Of a stretch of 64,000 nt of DNA, positions 1 through 8,835 are shown one piece after another. The DNA is from Citrobacter freundii (GTDB lineage Bacteria > Bacteroidota > Bacteroidia > Chitinophagales > Chitinophagaceae). Below the pieces are notes generated by a model, which had not been told where the DNA came from, did no database searches, and saw only the letters and a list, made by a program, of their open reading frames with translations. The translations under genes were made by a program, and so were the position numbers. The stretch lies in assembly GCA_003243445.1 (NCBI GenBank), contig QFQQ01000016.1, forward strand, positions 1 to 64,000, in the 5' to 3' direction. Position 1 is the first letter of the stretch. Each line of letters opens with the position of its first letter.

Positions 1-12
1 TGCAGACAAAAC

Positions 13-1872
13 ATGAGCACCAGAAAGAAAACAATGCAGCAAAATAACCAGGTCATGGAAAATGAAGAGCGGTTTCGCGCATTTGTCATGGCAACCTCCG
101 ATATCGTTTACCGAATGAGTCCCGACTGGCGCGTAATGCAACAGCTGACAAATGGTGAATCCCCTTCTGATAACGGTGAACCGGTCAATGACTGGATGGA
201 GAAATATGTCTTCGCTGAAGATCTGGACAAGGTACAGGAAGCGATCAGGCTTGCGATCGAAACAAAGAGCATGTTTCAGCTGGAGCACCGTGTACAGCAC
301 GCGGATGGTACCATAGGCTGGACTTTCTCCCGCGCCGTTCCGATACTTGACAATAATGGCGGGATCATTGAATGGTTCGGCGCCGCCAATGATGTGACCG
401 CGCAAAAACGCGCAGAAGAAGCTTCAAGCGAAGCAAAAAATCTTGCTGAACAACAAAAGCGCCTGTATGAAACCATCACCGCCAGCACCCCCGATCTTAT
501 TTATGTATTCGATCTGAACTATAAATTCACTTATGCCAACGAAGCATTGTTGACAATGTGGGGAAAGACCTGGGAAAATGCCATCGGCAAAGATCTACTG
601 GCTAATGGTTATGAACCCTGGCATGCCGAAATGCACGAGCGCGAGATCGACAAAGTAGTGGAAACAAAAATGCCGATCCGCGGAGAAGTATCTTTCCCGC
701 ACGCAAAATTTGGCCGGCGTATTTACGATTACATCTTCACCCCTGTTTTCAATGATAACGGTGAGGTGGAAGCGATCGCAGGAACAACGCGGGACATCAC
801 GGATATCCGGCTTGCGGAGATCACGCTTAGCGAAAGTGAAGCCAGGTTCCGCAATATGGCGGAAGGAACAAATATCTATATTACTATGACAGATGAAACC
901 GGGAAGGCTCTTTACTTCAACCAGGCGTGGAGCAAACTTACCGGCAAACCCATGAATGACCTGATTGGTAATCATTTTACAGATCTTATTCATCCCGATG
1001 ACCGTGAAAAGCATATGGAGATCTACCGTCTGGCCATTGAAGCGGAAGCTCCGTTTCATAGCAGCTTTCGTGTGCAGGCCAGAGATGGCAAATACAGGTG
1101 GCTGCTGGTTGATGGTTCGGTCCGCCGCTATAATGACGATTCGTTTGCCGGGCATATCGGTGCTGCAGTCGATATCACAGAATTGAAAGAAGATGAACAA
1201 CGGAAGAACGATTTCATCAGCATGGTAAGTCATGAACTAAAAACACCCCTTACTTCTACCCTTGCGTATATACAGATCTCAAAAGCAAAGGCCGCTGATA
1301 ATAAAGATGATTTTACAGTGTCCATGCTAGAGCGGACAGAAAAACAGGTGAGAAAGATGACGGCAATGATCAATAGCTTCCTGAACATGTCGAGACTTGA
1401 GTCAGGCAAGATCCATATCGACCGGGAAAAATTTGACATGGCGGAACTGATCAGAGAGATCGAAGAAGAAACGATCGCGACGCTGACAACCCATCAGGTT
1501 GTGTTCACTCCGGCAACTGCAACCCGTGTGACGGCGGATTATGATAAGATCGGCCAGGTGATCCAGAATTTTATCAGTAATGCCGCCAAGTATTCCGCTA
1601 AAAATTCTACCATACAAGTACATTGTGATGATGTCGACGGCAATATCCGTGTAAGCGTAAAAGATGAAGGAATAGGGATCAGGGAAGAAGATCTGCCCCG
1701 TCTTTTCGAACGCTTCTATCGCGTGCGGGATGTTGAAACAAGAAATATTTCCGGTTTTGGCATCGGTTTGTACTTATGCGCCGAGATCATCAAACGGCAT
1801 AACGGGAAGATCTGGGCCGAAAGCAGATTGGGAGAAGGAAGCACATTCTATTTTACCCTGCCCTGCTGCTGA
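13..1872 (+). CDS. PAS-domain sensor histidine kinase (5' end may lie outside the window)
   Basis: Signal-transducing histidine kinase. Three PAS-type sensor folds are visible at about residues 20-135, 148-262 and 270-395, each ending in a PAC-like stretch (DVTAQKRAEE, TRDITDIRLAE, AVDITELKED). A HisKA dimerisation helix follows with phospho-acceptor His407 in SMVSHELKTPLT, then a HATPase_c domain with N-box NFISNAAKYS, G1 DEGIGI, F-box LFERFYR and G2 GFGIGLYL. No transmembrane segment is seen, so the visible part looks cytoplasmic. The frame is open to base 1 with no upstream stop, so the ATG at 13 is only the first one visible and more sensor domains could lie upstream. No response regulator follows directly; the next two genes form their own pair. 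Family assignment is firm; the signal sensed is unknown. Confidence 0.93.
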   Translation: MSTRKKTMQQNNQVMENEERFRAFVMATSDIVYRMSPDWRVMQQLTNGESPSDNGEPVNDWMEKYVFAEDLDKVQEAIRLAIETKSMFQLEHRVQHADGTIGWTFSRAVPILDNNGGIIEWFGAANDVTAQKRAEEASSEAKNLAEQQKRLYETITASTPDLIYVFDLNYKFTYANEALLTMWGKTWENAIGKDLLANGYEPWHAEMHEREIDKVVETKMPIRGEVSFPHAKFGRRIYDYIFTPVFNDNGEVEAIAGTTRDITDIRLAEITLSESEARFRNMAEGTNIYITMTDETGKALYFNQAWSKLTGKPMNDLIGNHFTDLIHPDDREKHMEIYRLAIEAEAPFHSSFRVQARDGKYRWLLVDGSVRRYNDDSFAGHIGAAVDITELKEDEQRKNDFISMVSHELKTPLTSTLAYIQISKAKAADNKDDFTVSMLERTEKQVRKMTAMINSFLNMSRLESGKIHIDREKFDMAELIREIEEETIATLTTHQVVFTPATATRVTADYDKIGQVIQNFISNAAKYSAKNSTIQVHCDDVDGNIRVSVKDEGIGIREEDLPRLFERFYRVRDVETRNISGFGIGLYLCAEIIKRHNGKIWAESRLGEGSTFYFTLPCC

Positions 1873-2034
1873 TCGTCTGCGATCCGTTCACCGCAACAGG
1901 TATTTAATATAATTGCCAGGCCTCTCTGTGCGCAGTCTGGCCATCAGCCATTACATCTATAAGGGAGCTTTCCCCGATATTTCGTATTTTCCTGTCTGCG
2001 CGATTCTTTCCCACCCAAAAACAAACCGGTTTTC

Positions 2035-3993
2035 ATGAAAACACGCAATAGCTCGTTGTACTTTCTATTGGTTGCGGGCGGCTGCACTTTTTCGCATCTT
2101 CGGGTGGCGGGACAGATGGTATTGGGCTTGAATAAAGACAGCCTGAAAAAGGTGATCAGGCAATTGAAAGAGGATACGGTTAAAGTTAACAACTTCATTA
2201 CGCTGGGTCAGCAATACGAAAACAATATACCTGACTCCGCGGTTTATTATTATCAGGAAGCCGGGCAGCTTGCGCGGAAATTGAATTATGCATCGGGCGT
2301 TGTGCGCTATGTAAATAATTATACCGCCGTGCTGAATGTGCAGGGAAAATTTGATGAATCATTAAAGCTTCATGAAGAAGCATTAGCGATCACTGAAAAA
2401 AACCATCTGCCGGAATTGCGGGTAAAAACACTGATGAATATCGGCGTGGTTTATCAATTAAAAGGAGATTACAAAGCTGCGGCGGACCATTATCTTAAAA
2501 ACCTGCCTGCACTGGAACAAACTGCTCCGCAGGAAACACTATCTCTTTTATATTGTAATTTAAGCAGCTTATATCGTACACTCAATCAGCCGCAAAAAAC
2601 ACTGGAGTTTGCAAAAAAATCAGTTGCGGCAGCCGGGAAAAGCAAAGAGCCCTATACAATTGGAAGAGCTTATCACTGTATGGCCAACGCCTTGCAAAAT
2701 GCAGGGAAGGATAAGGAACGCGAACAATATCTCCATCGTGCTTACGACATCGGCAAACAGCTTGATGATATAGATCTGCAGGAAACGGCGTTGATCAATC
2801 TCGGAGACCTGCTTAATATTTCCGCGCCCCCGGGACAGGCCATTCCATTTTTCAAACAGGCATTGCCGCTTGCTGACTCGCTGAACGACGTTTATGGAAA
2901 ATCGTTGATTTTGCAGGGAATGGGACATGCATTGTTCAGGAACAAACAATTCAAGGAAGCAGAATTGACTGCCACAGAAACACTGCGCTTCTCACGCGAA
3001 ACAGATCAGCGTGAGACCGAAACAAAAGCTCTGCTATTATTATCTGATATCAAGATCGCATTGAATCAACTCGATTCATCTATATTTTACAGGAACAGAT
3101 ATGACTCCGTTTATGGATCTCTCATCAACAAAGATCTTGTAAAAAATATCCAGGAACTGGAAACGCAATACCAGGTACAAAAAAAGCAATCGGAGTTATT
3201 AAAACAACAACTGCTGCTGGAGCAGAAGAATCGCGAAACCGCGAGACAAAGAACCTGGCTTTGGTTGCTGATCGCCGGATTGACCATGATGGCGATCCTC
3301 CTATTCTGGGGTATCCGTTATTACCGTCAGCGCCGGTTACTGGACCAGAAAAATCTTGAAGCCTTGAAAGCCGGCCAGGAAAACCTCCGTCTGAAAAGTG
3401 TAATGGAAGGTCAGCTGCTCGAGCGCCAGCGCATCAGCCAGGAAATGCATGATGATATGGGCTCAGGCCTCACCTCCATGCTATTCCTGAGCCGCACCAT
3501 CCAGGGACAGGATAATGTGGTATCAAGAATAAAACAGACCGCACAGGATCTCATTCAGAAAATGAACGAGATCATCTGGATCATGAATCACGAACAGGAT
3601 ACACTTGACCGGCTGGTCGCTTACATGCGGATCCATATTGCGGAATCGCTGGATAATGCAGGTATTGATTACAGCTTTACCGCCACCGATCCGCTACCAG
3701 CTATGCCGCTCAACCAGGAATACCGGCGGAATATTTACCTGTGCAGTAAAGAAGCAGTACACAATTGCATCAAGCACGCAGGAGCAACAAAAGTTGAGAT
3801 CATGGTAAATATAACCGATCACCTCGAGGTGATCATCAAAGACAACGGGCGCGGTATCACCGGCAATAAGAACAGCGCGGGTAACGGACTTGGCAATATG
3901 AAAAGGAGAATGGAACAGGCGGGCGGCGTATTTACCATCCAGTCAGGTGAACAGGGAACGACTGTGATATTGAATGCGCCTTTGCCGGTATAA
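2035..3993 (+). CDS. TPR-repeat sensor histidine kinase (HisKA_3/NarX-like)
   Basis: Sensor kinase of the type common in Bacteroidota. A signal-peptide-like N-terminus is followed by tandem TPR helices at about residues 50-360 (for example VRYVNNYTAVLNVQGKFDE, TLMNIGVVYQLKGDYKAA), a coiled stretch, one transmembrane helix near 405-425 (WLWLLIAGLTMMAILLFWG), a HisKA_3-type helix with phospho-acceptor His472 in ISQEMHDDMGSGLTSM, and a HATPase_c domain with N-box AVHNCIKHAGA and glycine boxes DNGRGI and GNGLGNMKRR. The TPR region is predicted to be periplasmic. The gene lies 45 nt upstream of a NarL-type regulator on the same strand, and that regulator is its likely cognate partner. The ligand is unknown. 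Confidence 0.94.
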   Translation: MKTRNSSLYFLLVAGGCTFSHLRVAGQMVLGLNKDSLKKVIRQLKEDTVKVNNFITLGQQYENNIPDSAVYYYQEAGQLARKLNYASGVVRYVNNYTAVLNVQGKFDESLKLHEEALAITEKNHLPELRVKTLMNIGVVYQLKGDYKAAADHYLKNLPALEQTAPQETLSLLYCNLSSLYRTLNQPQKTLEFAKKSVAAAGKSKEPYTIGRAYHCMANALQNAGKDKEREQYLHRAYDIGKQLDDIDLQETALINLGDLLNISAPPGQAIPFFKQALPLADSLNDVYGKSLILQGMGHALFRNKQFKEAELTATETLRFSRETDQRETETKALLLLSDIKIALNQLDSSIFYRNRYDSVYGSLINKDLVKNIQELETQYQVQKKQSELLKQQLLLEQKNRETARQRTWLWLLIAGLTMMAILLFWGIRYYRQRRLLDQKNLEALKAGQENLRLKSVMEGQLLERQRISQEMHDDMGSGLTSMLFLSRTIQGQDNVVSRIKQTAQDLIQKMNEIIWIMNHEQDTLDRLVAYMRIHIAESLDNAGIDYSFTATDPLPAMPLNQEYRRNIYLCSKEAVHNCIKHAGATKVEIMVNITDHLEVIIKDNGRGITGNKNSAGNGLGNMKRRMEQAGGVFTIQSGEQGTTVILNAPLPV

Positions 3994-4038
3994 CGAATGT
4001 TATAGCAATAATTAAAAAGAGAATGCCAATTTTATTCC

Positions 4039-4665
4039 ATGGAACCGATTCGTATAAGCATAGTAGAGGATATTGACGAAATACGCGAAGGCTTGCGGTT
4101 TATCATTTCGCAAACAGCGGGTTTTGAATTTGTGTCTGCGTATAATAATGCCGAAGCCGCGTTGACCGGCCTGATGCGGGAACTTCCCGCGATCGTTATC
4201 ATGGATATCGGACTGCCCGAGAGCACGGGTATAGATTGTATCAAACGTCTGAAAGCCCTTAAAGCTCCGATGCAGTTTGTGATCTTCACCGTGTATGAAG
4301 ACAGCGACCAGGTCTTCGAGGCATTATCAGCCGGAGCCAGTGGTTACCTGCTGAAAAATTCCCCGCCCGATAAGATCATTTCCGCACTTAAGGAGATGCA
4401 CGAAGGCGGCTCTCCCATGAGCCTCAGCATCGCCCGCAAAGTGGTCAGCTCATTCCAGCGGCCGGTACAGGAAAACGAACTCTCCGACCGCGAAATGGAA
4501 GTCCTCACCCTGCTTGCAAAGGGCCTGCTCTATAAAGAGATCGCCGGCAAGCTCTCTATCTCCAAAGGAACCGTCAGTCAGCACGTGCATAATATCTACG
4601 AAAAACTGCATGTACAAAACCGGACAGAAGCGATCAATAAGGTGTTTGGGAATACGGGAGTGTGA
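4039..4665 (+). CDS. NarL/FixJ-family response regulator
   Basis: DNA-binding response regulator of 208 residues. The receiver domain (about 1-120) shows the acidic pair VEDIDE near residue 10, phospho-acceptor Asp56 in IVIMDIGLPES, a Thr in FTVYED and Lys in LLKNSPPD. The C-terminal LuxR/GerE helix-turn-helix (about 140-200) contains LSDREMEVLTLLAKG and ISKGTVSQHVHNIYEKL. It follows the TPR histidine kinase by 45 nt, so the two very probably form a two-component system in one transcript. Target genes cannot be inferred from this sequence. Confidence 0.95.
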   Translation: MEPIRISIVEDIDEIREGLRFIISQTAGFEFVSAYNNAEAALTGLMRELPAIVIMDIGLPESTGIDCIKRLKALKAPMQFVIFTVYEDSDQVFEALSAGASGYLLKNSPPDKIISALKEMHEGGSPMSLSIARKVVSSFQRPVQENELSDREMEVLTLLAKGLLYKEIAGKLSISKGTVSQHVHNIYEKLHVQNRTEAINKVFGNTGV

Positions 4666-5205
4666 TGGATGATCGATGTTGGATGATCGATGATCGATGA
4701 TGGATGGTGGATGATCGATGTCAGACTGAAAGCTGAAGAGAAGAGATATTTCACCACACAGGCACAGCATCGTAATATGTTGTCCGGCAAAAGTTGCATC
4801 AGCTTAATTTTCCCTGATAAATTCCTTTCCCTTCTTCGAAGTCTAAGGAAATTTCCTCTGTCATCCCGGGCGGTCAATGTCATTAAGTTAAGGGGTGAAG
4901 TGACTCGGATGTTCCCGGCCCCAGGATCAAAGTCCGGGGCAGGCCAGGCAAATTTAGATCACTATCGAACTTAGTATAAGCCAGAGCCGGGATCTCCACA
5001 ATTGAAGCGCTCCCGGCTCTGGCAGTAAGAAGACTCAATGACATAACAATTCTTTCCTGCACACCCTGCATTAATCGTCCGCCATCGACGACCGAACATC
5101 GACCATCGAACACCGATCATCGAACATCGAACATCCTATAACTTTCGTTCTATTGCTTCACATCTCCCATGCTAATAGCTTTACAACAACAAAATCGCTA
5201 TTACC
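4660..5205. repeat. Intergenic repeat region with GATCGATG-type inverted arms and a 13-bp hairpin
   Basis: About 540 bp without a credible gene. A left arm at 4660-4722 is made of GATGATCGATG-like units and a right arm at 5083-5140 of the complementary CATCGAACATC-like units, so the region is bounded by a degenerate inverted repeat. Inside is a perfect 13-bp inverted repeat, 4980-4992 (GCCAGAGCCGGGA) with 5011-5023, enclosing an 18-nt loop; no T-tract follows, so it is not a classical terminator. The short frames here are low-complexity translations of the repeat. The arms resemble repeats near 16.0, 24.5, 30.0, 44.7 and 63.7 kb. Confidence 0.7.
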
Positions 5206-5835
5206 ATGAAATCATACACAATCTTTTTCGTCGTCCTGCTTACGCTTCCGTTTGTTGGATCGGCACAAATACAACGAAAGGGCACCTATGGAAATGCGGC
5301 CGCCGGTTATGGCAGTTACATACTGGATCTGTATGAATATGCCGGCGGGCGTAATATTTATATCGATCAGAAATTTTCCGGGCCTGTCGTTTCACTGGGT
5401 ATTGAAAAGAAATCTGCGTGGACGAAAAATCAGTTTGTATTTGATGTTGGCGGAGATCTCACAGGAGGGTTTGCTATAAAGACCAACTTGAAAGCGACAG
5501 GTAACATCGTTGGAACCACCAGCGGAGGTTACCTGATCGGATTGAAAGGATCATTTAAAGCTGGGTATGTTTTTTCTGATAAAGAAGGAACAGCGATCCC
5601 GTTGATCGGTCTTGGCCCGTATTTCAATTACATCAACAGCGGCGGTGATAATGCAATGGGCAATTACATATACGGATTGCAGGCATCGGTTGGCGTCGAG
5701 CTTCCATTGAAGAAACTATTACTAACGCCAGAAATACATGTTGGTCTGGCGAGTTGGGGCTGGTCTGATGAAATGGAGCAGAATGGCCAACCCGGCATGT
5801 TCGAGATCAAAATCAAACTGGCTAAAAAATTCTAA
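5206..5835 (+). CDS. Secreted outer-membrane beta-barrel-like protein of unknown function
   Basis: A 209-residue protein with a clear Sec signal peptide (MKSYTIFFVVLLTLPFVGSA, predicted cleavage before QIQRKG). The mature part is rich in alternating aromatic/Gly strands (SGGYLIGLKGSFKAGYVF, ALIGLGPYFNYI-like segments) and ends in Phe (KLAKKF), which fits a small beta-barrel. No named family is recognised. It lies 12 nt upstream of the secreted MORN/trypsin protein on the same strand, so the two are probably cotranscribed, and a shared envelope role is an inference from that spacing only. Confidence 0.75.
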   Translation: MKSYTIFFVVLLTLPFVGSAQIQRKGTYGNAAAGYGSYILDLYEYAGGRNIYIDQKFSGPVVSLGIEKKSAWTKNQFVFDVGGDLTGGFAIKTNLKATGNIVGTTSGGYLIGLKGSFKAGYVFSDKEGTAIPLIGLGPYFNYINSGGDNAMGNYIYGLQASVGVELPLKKLLLTPEIHVGLASWGWSDEMEQNGQPGMFEIKIKLAKKF

Positions 5836-5847
5836 TCATCATTGGTC

Positions 5848-7578
5848 ATGAAACCATATACTATTGTCCTTTGCCTACTCTGTCTGCCGTTTGCGGTGAT
5901 ATCGCAAACAACAGAATATTTCACTGCAGACTGGAAAAAAACAAAGAATAAAGATAAAGCCACTTATTACCGGATCATCCGGTACACCTCCGATGGGCAG
6001 CCTACAGGAGTGGTCAACGATTATTATATGACCGGACAGCTGCAATGGAAAGGCGTGATCCTTTCGATTGATAAAAAAGGAAATGAAACCAGGCAGGGAT
6101 GGTGCACCTGGCTGTATCCGAACGGGAGTTTTCAACAGCAAAGTTTTTACCGCCAGGGATTACTGGATAGCACCACTTACTACTGGAATGAGAACGGCGA
6201 CCTTACCGGCCAGGAAGATTACCGGCAAAATGTTCTTCATGGCGCCTGGATCAGGTATTTCCCAAACAAAAAACCAAGACTGGTTGCAGTATATGAAAAT
6301 GGCGCGTTGAAAGACGGTCTTTATCTTGAATACGATGAAAATGATATACCAGCCGCCATTTATCCTGAATGGTTCACTGACGCGACCAAATGGACATTGT
6401 ACAACAGCAATGATTACAGCGCGGCACTAAAAGACAAGAAGCTTTGGCTGAACAGTAGAACCGGAAAGTTCAGGGCGCTTGGATATAAGTATCTCCCGTT
6501 GACATCGACCGGCAATTTCTCGATCGAAACCACTGTCTCCATTGAGAAATCATCCAATAATTTCAAAAGCCATGGCATTATTTGGGGCGCAAAAGATGCC
6601 AGCAACTATGACTATTTCGTGATCTCAGACGATGGCAGATTTTCTGTCGGCTATCTTCAACAAGGCGTTGATGTGAGCACGGTAAAATGGACGGCATCAC
6701 CGGCGATCAAAACAGGTAAAGCCACCAATGCATTGAAGGTAATAAAGATCGGTGCGCAATACACATTTGCAGTGAATGGCCAGGTGGTTGCGACCAGTAA
6801 TTTTCTGTCATTGATGGGCGACTACGCCGGAGCGACGATTGCTTCAGGGGTCGAGAACATTGCGTTCGAAAGATTTATCGTTCAGCAGGTAGCCGCAGAT
6901 AACTCAGGTGGAAACGATAACCAGGCATCCGTTGCCGTAGAATGGAATGTAAGCGGCAGTGGCATACTGATCGACAAGAACGGATTTATTGCCACAAACG
7001 AGCATGTGATCGCAGGAGCAAAAGCCATTGAAGTGGAATTCACAAAAGACAATAAGAAATATACATTCAAAGCCGAAATAGTGAAAGCAGATGCCGGGCA
7101 GGATCTCGCGATCTTAAAGATCAACGATACACGGTATGCATCATTCAAGCCCGCTGCCCTTCCCTACAGCATCAGCAATAAACTCCTTGATATCGGTTCA
7201 AGTGTATTTGCGCTCGGCTATCCGGAGATCATGAAACTTGGAACAAACATCAAATTCACCGACGGAAAGATCAGCGCGCAAACGGGGTCCCAGGACAATC
7301 CATACTGGTACCAGATCACAGTGCCGATACAACATGGCAATAGCGGCGGACCATTATTTGATAATGATGGAAATCTTGTTGGATTGACAAATGCCGGCTT
7401 TTTAGGAACAATGGAGAACGTAGCTTATGCGATCAAAAGCGAATTACTACTTAAGCTGCTGACGAATAGCTTTCCGGGAAAATATATTCCACCGGTAAAC
7501 ACGCTAAAAGATAAACCACTGACAGAAAAGATAAAACTTTTAAAACCGTATGTTACATTGATCAAAGCAAAGATCTGA
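5848..7578 (+). CDS. Secreted MORN/YwqK-like repeat and trypsin-like serine protease fusion
   Basis: Predicted periplasmic or secreted protein of 576 residues. The ATG at 5848 is preferred over an upstream TTG because it directly begins a signal peptide (MKPYTIVLCLLCLPFAVIS). Residues about 35-165 hold five MORN/YwqK-like units (for example GWCTWLYPNGSFQQ, GAWIRYFPNKKPR). Residues about 175-350 resemble a concanavalin-like/jelly-roll domain (FSIETTVSIEKSS, GIIWGAKDA). A DegP-type trypsin fold follows with catalytic His386 (NEHVIAG), Asp419 (GQDLAIL) and Ser499 (GNSGGPL). No PDZ domain follows, unlike DegP/HtrA. Catalytic residues are intact, so proteolysis is likely; substrates are unknown. 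Co-oriented with the preceding small beta-barrel gene. Confidence 0.9.
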   Translation: MKPYTIVLCLLCLPFAVISQTTEYFTADWKKTKNKDKATYYRIIRYTSDGQPTGVVNDYYMTGQLQWKGVILSIDKKGNETRQGWCTWLYPNGSFQQQSFYRQGLLDSTTYYWNENGDLTGQEDYRQNVLHGAWIRYFPNKKPRLVAVYENGALKDGLYLEYDENDIPAAIYPEWFTDATKWTLYNSNDYSAALKDKKLWLNSRTGKFRALGYKYLPLTSTGNFSIETTVSIEKSSNNFKSHGIIWGAKDASNYDYFVISDDGRFSVGYLQQGVDVSTVKWTASPAIKTGKATNALKVIKIGAQYTFAVNGQVVATSNFLSLMGDYAGATIASGVENIAFERFIVQQVAADNSGGNDNQASVAVEWNVSGSGILIDKNGFIATNEHVIAGAKAIEVEFTKDNKKYTFKAEIVKADAGQDLAILKINDTRYASFKPAALPYSISNKLLDIGSSVFALGYPEIMKLGTNIKFTDGKISAQTGSQDNPYWYQITVPIQHGNSGGPLFDNDGNLVGLTNAGFLGTMENVAYAIKSELLLKLLTNSFPGKYIPPVNTLKDKPLTEKIKLLKPYVTLIKAKI

Positions 7579-7823
7579 AACAAACAACTGTTCATTACCT
7601 AAACATCTGGTGGAGATGCTGGCATGTTTTGTTCACCATAAGCATGTAACCAGCCCTCTTACTATTTTATTTGAAATTGATTTGAATAGATCTCTATAAA
7701 TATATTTTCAAACCGTACCGGTCCTTTCACTGTTCACTCAGCCTTCGCCTCAATTCGGCTAACTTAAGATTGACCATCGCATTCATCTCCGGTAATTTTG
7801 CATAACATTAAACCTTATCAGAC

Positions 7824-8303
7824 ATGCATGCAAAAATCTTAATCGGCTTATTAGCCATACTGGCTACATCATCTTCGTTTAACACGGCTGGAATCGATCC
7901 CGTATCAGCACAGGTAACAAAAACCATTGCCTTTCAGGACAAAGTAGATCAGGCAAATTTCACAGGACATTTCGAGATCGTTCTTGTGCCTTCTTATAGC
8001 GACAAGGTCATTGTGGAGGGAGAACAGTCAATCGTTGAGCAAGTGGAAACAGCGTTCAGGAACGGAAAACTTTCGGTCTACGATAACCGTTTCGACAAAA
8101 GAAAAGCGGTAAGGATCTATGTGGCAGCAAAAGAATTGTCTCAACTATTCGTATACGGCCAGGGATCTGTTACTTCAGAAGGTAAACTGATTTCCAGTTT
8201 ATCGAAAATGCTTCTGGATGGAGAGATCGAAGTAAAAGTGAATGCAACCTGCAAGCTGAACGTAACGGCAGGCTATGATTATGATCTTGTGCCAGGAAAA
8301 TAA
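7824..8303 (+). CDS. DUF2807-like (GIN-domain) secreted protein
   Basis: A 159-residue exported protein with signal peptide MHAKILIGLLAILATSSSF. The body shows the pattern of the DUF2807/head-GIN domain: FTGHFEIVLVPSYSDKVIVEGEQ, then repeated beta-strands such as KLSVYDNRF, VRIYVAAKELSQLFVYGQGSVTSEG and DGEIEVKVNATCKLNVTAG. This is shorter than many family members, which often exceed 220 residues, so it may be a reduced single-helix version. Function of the family is not established. It appears monocistronic and is followed by a strong terminator. Confidence 0.75.
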   Translation: MHAKILIGLLAILATSSSFNTAGIDPVSAQVTKTIAFQDKVDQANFTGHFEIVLVPSYSDKVIVEGEQSIVEQVETAFRNGKLSVYDNRFDKRKAVRIYVAAKELSQLFVYGQGSVTSEGKLISSLSKMLLDGEIEVKVNATCKLNVTAGYDYDLVPGK

Positions 8304-8333
8304 TAACCCTGAATATAGATCCTGTAGGATCAG

Positions 8334-8366
8334 AAAGTGCGGGCCTTGTGTCCGCACTTTTTTTTT
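8334..8366 (+). terminator. Rho-independent terminator after the DUF2807-like gene
   Basis: A perfect 9-bp stem (AAAGTGCGG at 8334-8342 pairing with CCGCACTTT at 8352-8360) with a 9-nt loop runs into a nine-T tract at 8358-8366, 30 nt after the stop codon. Confidence 0.92.
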
Positions 8367-8835
8367 AAAGGTCTGCCGGATAAACTGCATCAACCAAACA
8401 GATCGAAACATGTGCAGGTATTTTTAGTCTGGTAATTATGTAACTTGATTTTTATTGCGCCGGTCTATCAGACATAACATTAAGATAACCCCCAAAACAA
8501 CAGCCTTCTTCACTTCTTCCTGTACTATTGTGTCCGTTTTTATTGAACGAATGTTCAGCGAATCATACTCACTATATGTCTAAGATGCATCGAAACAAAC
8601 AGAAAGCTATACACCTGGCGGGAAGAATATTAATTATATTTACAGAAGTATAGTATTTCACCTATTACTGTACCATTTCGATTGCTATAAGCCACTTATT
8701 CTCCAGGCGTATCAATGATACGTCCACTCCGCCGGGGGTATCCGTAACTCCCCTTTTCCGCATTCACATGCGGGAAGGTCCTTATATTAAAAATCAATTC
8801 AGGCATTTTTCACCAAAAAACAATCTAACTGTTTT
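8367..8835. other. Intergenic region upstream of the SusC gene with a small hairpin
   Basis: About 470 bp without a supported gene. It should hold the promoter of the SusC/SusD operon, but no convincing TTG/TAnnTTTG pair is visible. A hairpin (TTCCGCAT at 8756-8763 with ATGCGGGAA at 8768-8776, one bulged G, loop TCAC) lies 60 nt upstream of the SusC start and may be a leader structure. No cre-like or sigma-specific motif is recognised. Confidence 0.4.

Noticed and set aside
595..1233. A 212-codon frame antisense to the PAS kinase
   Set aside because: It overlaps the clear kinase domains and shows no family features.
4596..5113. Several 76-106-codon frames near 4.6-5.1 kb
   Set aside because: They read through the GATCGATG-type repeat (for example runs of Ile-Asp-His-Pro) or overlap the regulator gene antisense.
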